This document shows positions 6,883 to 7,090 of a DNA stretch of 7,090 bases, one piece after another; position 1 is the first letter of the stretch, and the number at the start of each line of letters is the position of its first letter. The DNA comes from a bacterium (GTDB taxonomy: Bacteria > Verrucomicrobiota > Kiritimatiellia > UBA8416 > CAMZLY01): the NCBI GenBank assembly GCA_030632465.1, contig DAOVUR010000097.1:1-7090 (forward strand), in the 5' to 3' direction. The translations under genes and the position numbers were made by a program. The notes below the pieces were generated by a model. It was not told the DNA's origin. It made no database searches and saw only the letters and a program-made list of their open reading frames with translations.

Positions 6883-6912
6883 CTTCGAGCTACGGAGGGC
6901 ACGGCAGAATGA
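6883..6912 (+). repeat. Dispersed repeat fragment with CTTCGAG-CTACGG-GGCACG core, copy 2
   Basis: This is the partner of the copy at 38-67, in the same orientation, about 6.8 kb away. It has CTTCGAG, CTACGG, AG, GGCACG and AATGA in the same order, with one base missing after CTTCGAG and small changes near the end. It lies inside the CTACGG cluster, between the DUF2723 gene and the partial gene at the right edge. Confidence 0.6.
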
Positions 6913-6988
6913 TTTTTGCTCTACGGGGTTGTTTATATGGATAAACAGAAATTCAGGATTGTTGCCCTACGGGAAAAGGGTTGCTGCT

Positions 6989-7017
6989 TCCGCCTACGCC
7001 CTTCGTAAACTCAGGGA
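6989..7017 (-). repeat. Dispersed repeat fragment, copy B (AGTTTAC...GCGTAGGCGG with TCCCTGAG flank)
   Basis: On the minus strand this reads TCCCTGAGTTTACGAAG and runs on into GGCGTAGGCGGA. The AGTTTAC and GCGTAGGCGG blocks match copy A at 1-25. On the plus strand its CTTCG...CTCAGGGA frame (7001-7017) also matches the arm of the inverted repeat between the convergent genes, which reads CTTCG...CTCAGGGA as well. The element starts about 15 bases beyond the stop of the partial minus-strand gene. Confidence 0.55.
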
Positions 7018-7032
7018 CTACGGCGTGACAGG

Positions 7033-7090
7033 CTACTGATCGTTAATGAGCTGTAGCACTTTAGCGGATGCTGTACCTTTATGAATTATC
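7033..7090 (-). CDS. C-terminal end of an unidentified minus-strand gene (partial)
   Basis: From the right edge, one minus-strand frame is open for 18 codons and ends in TAG at 7035-7033. It encodes IIHKGTASAKVLQLINDQ. The other minus frames do not give a sensible tail; one stops after three codons. The pattern G-(T/K)-A-S-x-K-(V/I) followed by a short amphipathic helix resembles the last helix of UDP-GlcNAc 2-epimerase or GT-B glycosyltransferase proteins. With so few residues that is only a hint. It would lie upstream of the DUF2723 gene on the same strand, separated by about 296 bases of repeat-containing spacer, so co-transcription is not assured. Confidence 0.4.
   Translation of the reverse strand, partial: IIHKGTASAKVLQLINDQ

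Larger units (their letters stand above)
6834..7025 (+). repeat. Cluster of CTACGG motifs in the spacer upstream of the DUF2723 gene
   Basis: Five CTACGG hexamers, all on the plus strand, occur at 6837-6842, 6890-6895, 6921-6926, 6967-6972 and 7018-7023. Three sit in a longer shared decamer: GCTCTACGGG at 6834-6843 and 6918-6927, and GCCCTACGGG at 6964-6973. The first two are also preceded by TTTTG. The spacing (53, 31, 46, 51) is irregular, which rules out a CRISPR or simple tandem array. The remaining spacer from 6737 holds only the leader described separately; no coding region is visible on either strand apart from short chance frames. Confidence 0.6.

Noticed and set aside
6937..7008. Short plus-strand frame of 23 codons (MDKQKFRIVALREKG...) with GGGG 8 bases upstream
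   Set aside because: The start context is fair, but the frame runs through two repeat motifs and stops inside the AGTTTAC/GCGTAGGCGG element. The peptide is not recognisable, so chance is the simpler explanation.
6834..7025. Possible CRISPR or regular tandem array from the recurring CTACGG motif
   Set aside because: Spacing is irregular (53, 31, 46, 51) and shared cores are at most about 10 bases, with no constant-length repeat or spacer.

Overview
The window looks like an ordinary bacterial chromosome segment. It carries four short genes on the plus strand (a small potassium channel, an MscS-type mechanosensitive channel, an RdgB/Ham1 nucleotide-pool cleaner and a diacylglycerol-kinase-family lipid kinase). 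These converge on one very long minus-strand gene, a multi-membrane-span DUF2723 protein fused to a TPR tail. I see no phage, transposase, CRISPR, tRNA or rRNA. Base composition is moderate and slightly AT-rich by eye, and Shine-Dalgarno sites are conventional. The large DUF2723-TPR protein, with its GGTDPGRF variant motif, and the repeat-littered spacers suggest a Gram-negative of the PVC group (Verrucomicrobiota, Kiritimatiellota or Lentisphaerota type). That placement is an impression from gene style, not a proof.

Layout: 1-225 is a spacer with repeat fragments and a possible promoter. 226-2033 is a tight three-gene operon (K+ channel, mscS, rdgB) with gaps of 14 and 6 nt. 2034-2132 is a 99-nt spacer holding a TAGTGAA heptamer repeat that begins inside the end of rdgB. 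2133-3053 is the lipid kinase. 3054-3256 is a convergent spacer with a long imperfect inverted repeat. 3257-6736 is the DUF2723-TPR gene on the minus strand. 6737-7032 is a spacer rich in CTACGG motifs. 7033-7090 is probably the last 18 codons of another minus-strand gene. No gene-free stretch exceeds 300 bases.

How the genes fit together: the two channels make sense as an osmotic or turgor module, with K+ conductance and a tension-gated release valve transcribed together. rdgB is probably a housekeeping passenger. The lipid kinase acts on membrane lipids and may be read from the same transcript or from its own start. The DUF2723 protein is a predicted GT-C-fold glycosyltransferase-like membrane enzyme acting at the outer face of the inner membrane.

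The least ordinary part of the window is its non-coding DNA. Nearly every spacer carries fragments of one or more related short repeat families (CTACGG-centred, CTTCG...CTCAGGGA, AGTTTAC...GCGTAGGCGG), including a near-perfect 22-nt inverted repeat between the convergent genes. I did not find a convincing new multi-gene system.
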